From the NCBI GenBank assembly GCA_030428615.1, contig JAUIDN010000010.1:48456-112455 (forward strand): 64,000 nucleotides of DNA, in the 5' to 3' direction. The stretch comes from Alphaproteobacteria bacterium (GTDB lineage Bacteria; Pseudomonadota; Alphaproteobacteria; Sphingomonadales; Emcibacteraceae). This document shows positions 63,765 to 64,000 of this stretch, one piece after another; position 1 is the stretch's first letter, and every line of letters starts with the position of its first letter. The translations under genes were made by a program, and so were the position numbers. The notes beneath the pieces are model-generated. The model was not told where the DNA came from. It saw nothing but the letters and a program-made list of their open reading frames with translations, and did no database searches.

Positions 63765-63827
63765 GCGAGACAATGTCTCGCTACGCCTGCGGTTGACCCA
63801 ACTCTTTCGTTAGTTCAAATCGACCGC
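63765..63827. repeat. Double-hairpin palindromic element
   Basis: GCGAGAC-AAT-GTCTCGC (63765-63781) is followed at once by a 39-base imperfect stem with arms GCGGTTGA and TCGACCGC. Two adjacent G/C-rich hairpins in an otherwise AT-rich gap look like a REP-type dispersed element. Only one copy is noticed in this window. Confidence 0.35.
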
Positions 63828-63844
63828 GCAAGCTAAAAACGACA

Positions 63845-63866
63845 AAACCCGGCTCAAGGCCGGGTT
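63845..63866 (-). terminator. Intrinsic terminator behind tRNA-fMet
   Basis: On the minus strand, the stem AAACCCGGC/GCCGGGTTT is followed by a T-rich run. It lies 10-30 bases past the tRNA 3' end and should end the tRNA (and any rRNA operon) transcript. Confidence 0.85.
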
Positions 63867-63875
63867 TATCGTTTT

Positions 63876-63952
<77 letters not shown>

Positions 63953-64000
63953 TCAATTTAGTTTCGAGCATTCAGGCTGATGCCTTTAAGCGGGCTGCTC

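Larger units (their letters stand above)
63276..63875. other. 600-base non-coding stretch with hairpins before tRNA-fMet
   Basis: No convincing gene; a 34-codon frame at 63454-63558 is too short to support. Visible are a near-palindrome GGGCTGGAAA..TTTCCAACCC at 63533-63553, a CCAGC/GCTGG hairpin at 63560-63573, a 15-base copy of the tRNA-fMet anticodon arm at 63594-63608, a GCGAGAC/GTCTCGC hairpin at 63765-63781, and a longer stem GCGGTTGA/TCGACCGC at 63789-63827 with inner AACT/AGTT. Confidence 0.55.

Overview
This 64 kb window looks like an ordinary stretch of an alphaproteobacterial chromosome with moderate G+C (about mid-40s percent by eye). The evidence is a class I lysyl-tRNA synthetase, a CnoX-LonN-Trm112-UbiH gene neighbourhood, an FdsGBA-type NAD formate dehydrogenase, OlsBA ornithine-lipid genes, and an initiator tRNA that probably closes an rRNA operon lying just off the right edge. 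The order is uncertain; a marine, Emcibacter/Kordiimonas/Sneathiella-like organism is a guess. No CRISPR array, insertion sequence, integrase or phage structural gene is visible.

Left part (0-16 kb): a PspF-type sigma-54 activator sits directly before an unusual phosphofructokinase. Then come tRNA-Gly(GCC), a run of proX, cnoX, lonN-like and Trm112-like genes facing a UbiH-type hydroxylase, an ammonium transporter behind a sigma-54-like promoter, ftsK and lolA. A C/U-rich sRNA candidate with a strong terminator precedes a hypothetical gene and xth. A two-gene pterin operon (PTPS/QueD-like plus pteridine-reductase-like SDR), an orphan OmpR-type regulator and a RibA with a decayed RibB half follow.

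Middle (16-44 kb): a minus-strand operon encodes the whole glutathione route from formaldehyde to CO2 (frmA, S-formylglutathione hydrolase, fdsG-fdsB-fdsA) and ends in a DMT permease. Next are a DinG-like helicase, lysK, an exopolysaccharide-type sugar transferase, arfB, a periplasmic M16 peptidase, a beta-lactamase-fold protein lacking its catalytic residues, and pyrC. The minus operon lysE - aminotransferase - dapF - serine hydrolase lipoprotein follows, then rsgA, a cystine-type symporter and a CocE-type hydrolase.

Accessory part (43.5-54 kb): a small island carries a putative abortive-infection membrane protein (PF16872-like). It is followed by a coherent catabolic locus. A GntR/FCD regulator with three operator-like boxes spaced 11 bp controls, on one side, a hydantoin/Asp-Glu racemase-like gene and an SDR. 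On the other side are a hydantoinase/dihydropyrimidinase, a DapA-family lyase, a solute-binding/permease fusion, its ABC ATPase, and a class V PLP enzyme without the desulfurase cysteine. No carbamoylase is present, so this is not the textbook hydantoin route. It is the best candidate here for an undescribed pathway.

Right part (54-64 kb): a propionate/acetate-CoA ligase, an envelope cluster (FemAB-like acyltransferase, polysaccharide deacetylase-like protein, OlsB, OlsA), an ABC-2 exporter, and a TetR regulator with a divergent AhpD-like CxxC protein whose promoter carries a perfect inverted repeat. The last 700 bases hold hairpins, a short copy of the tRNA-fMet anticodon arm, and the tRNA-fMet gene itself.
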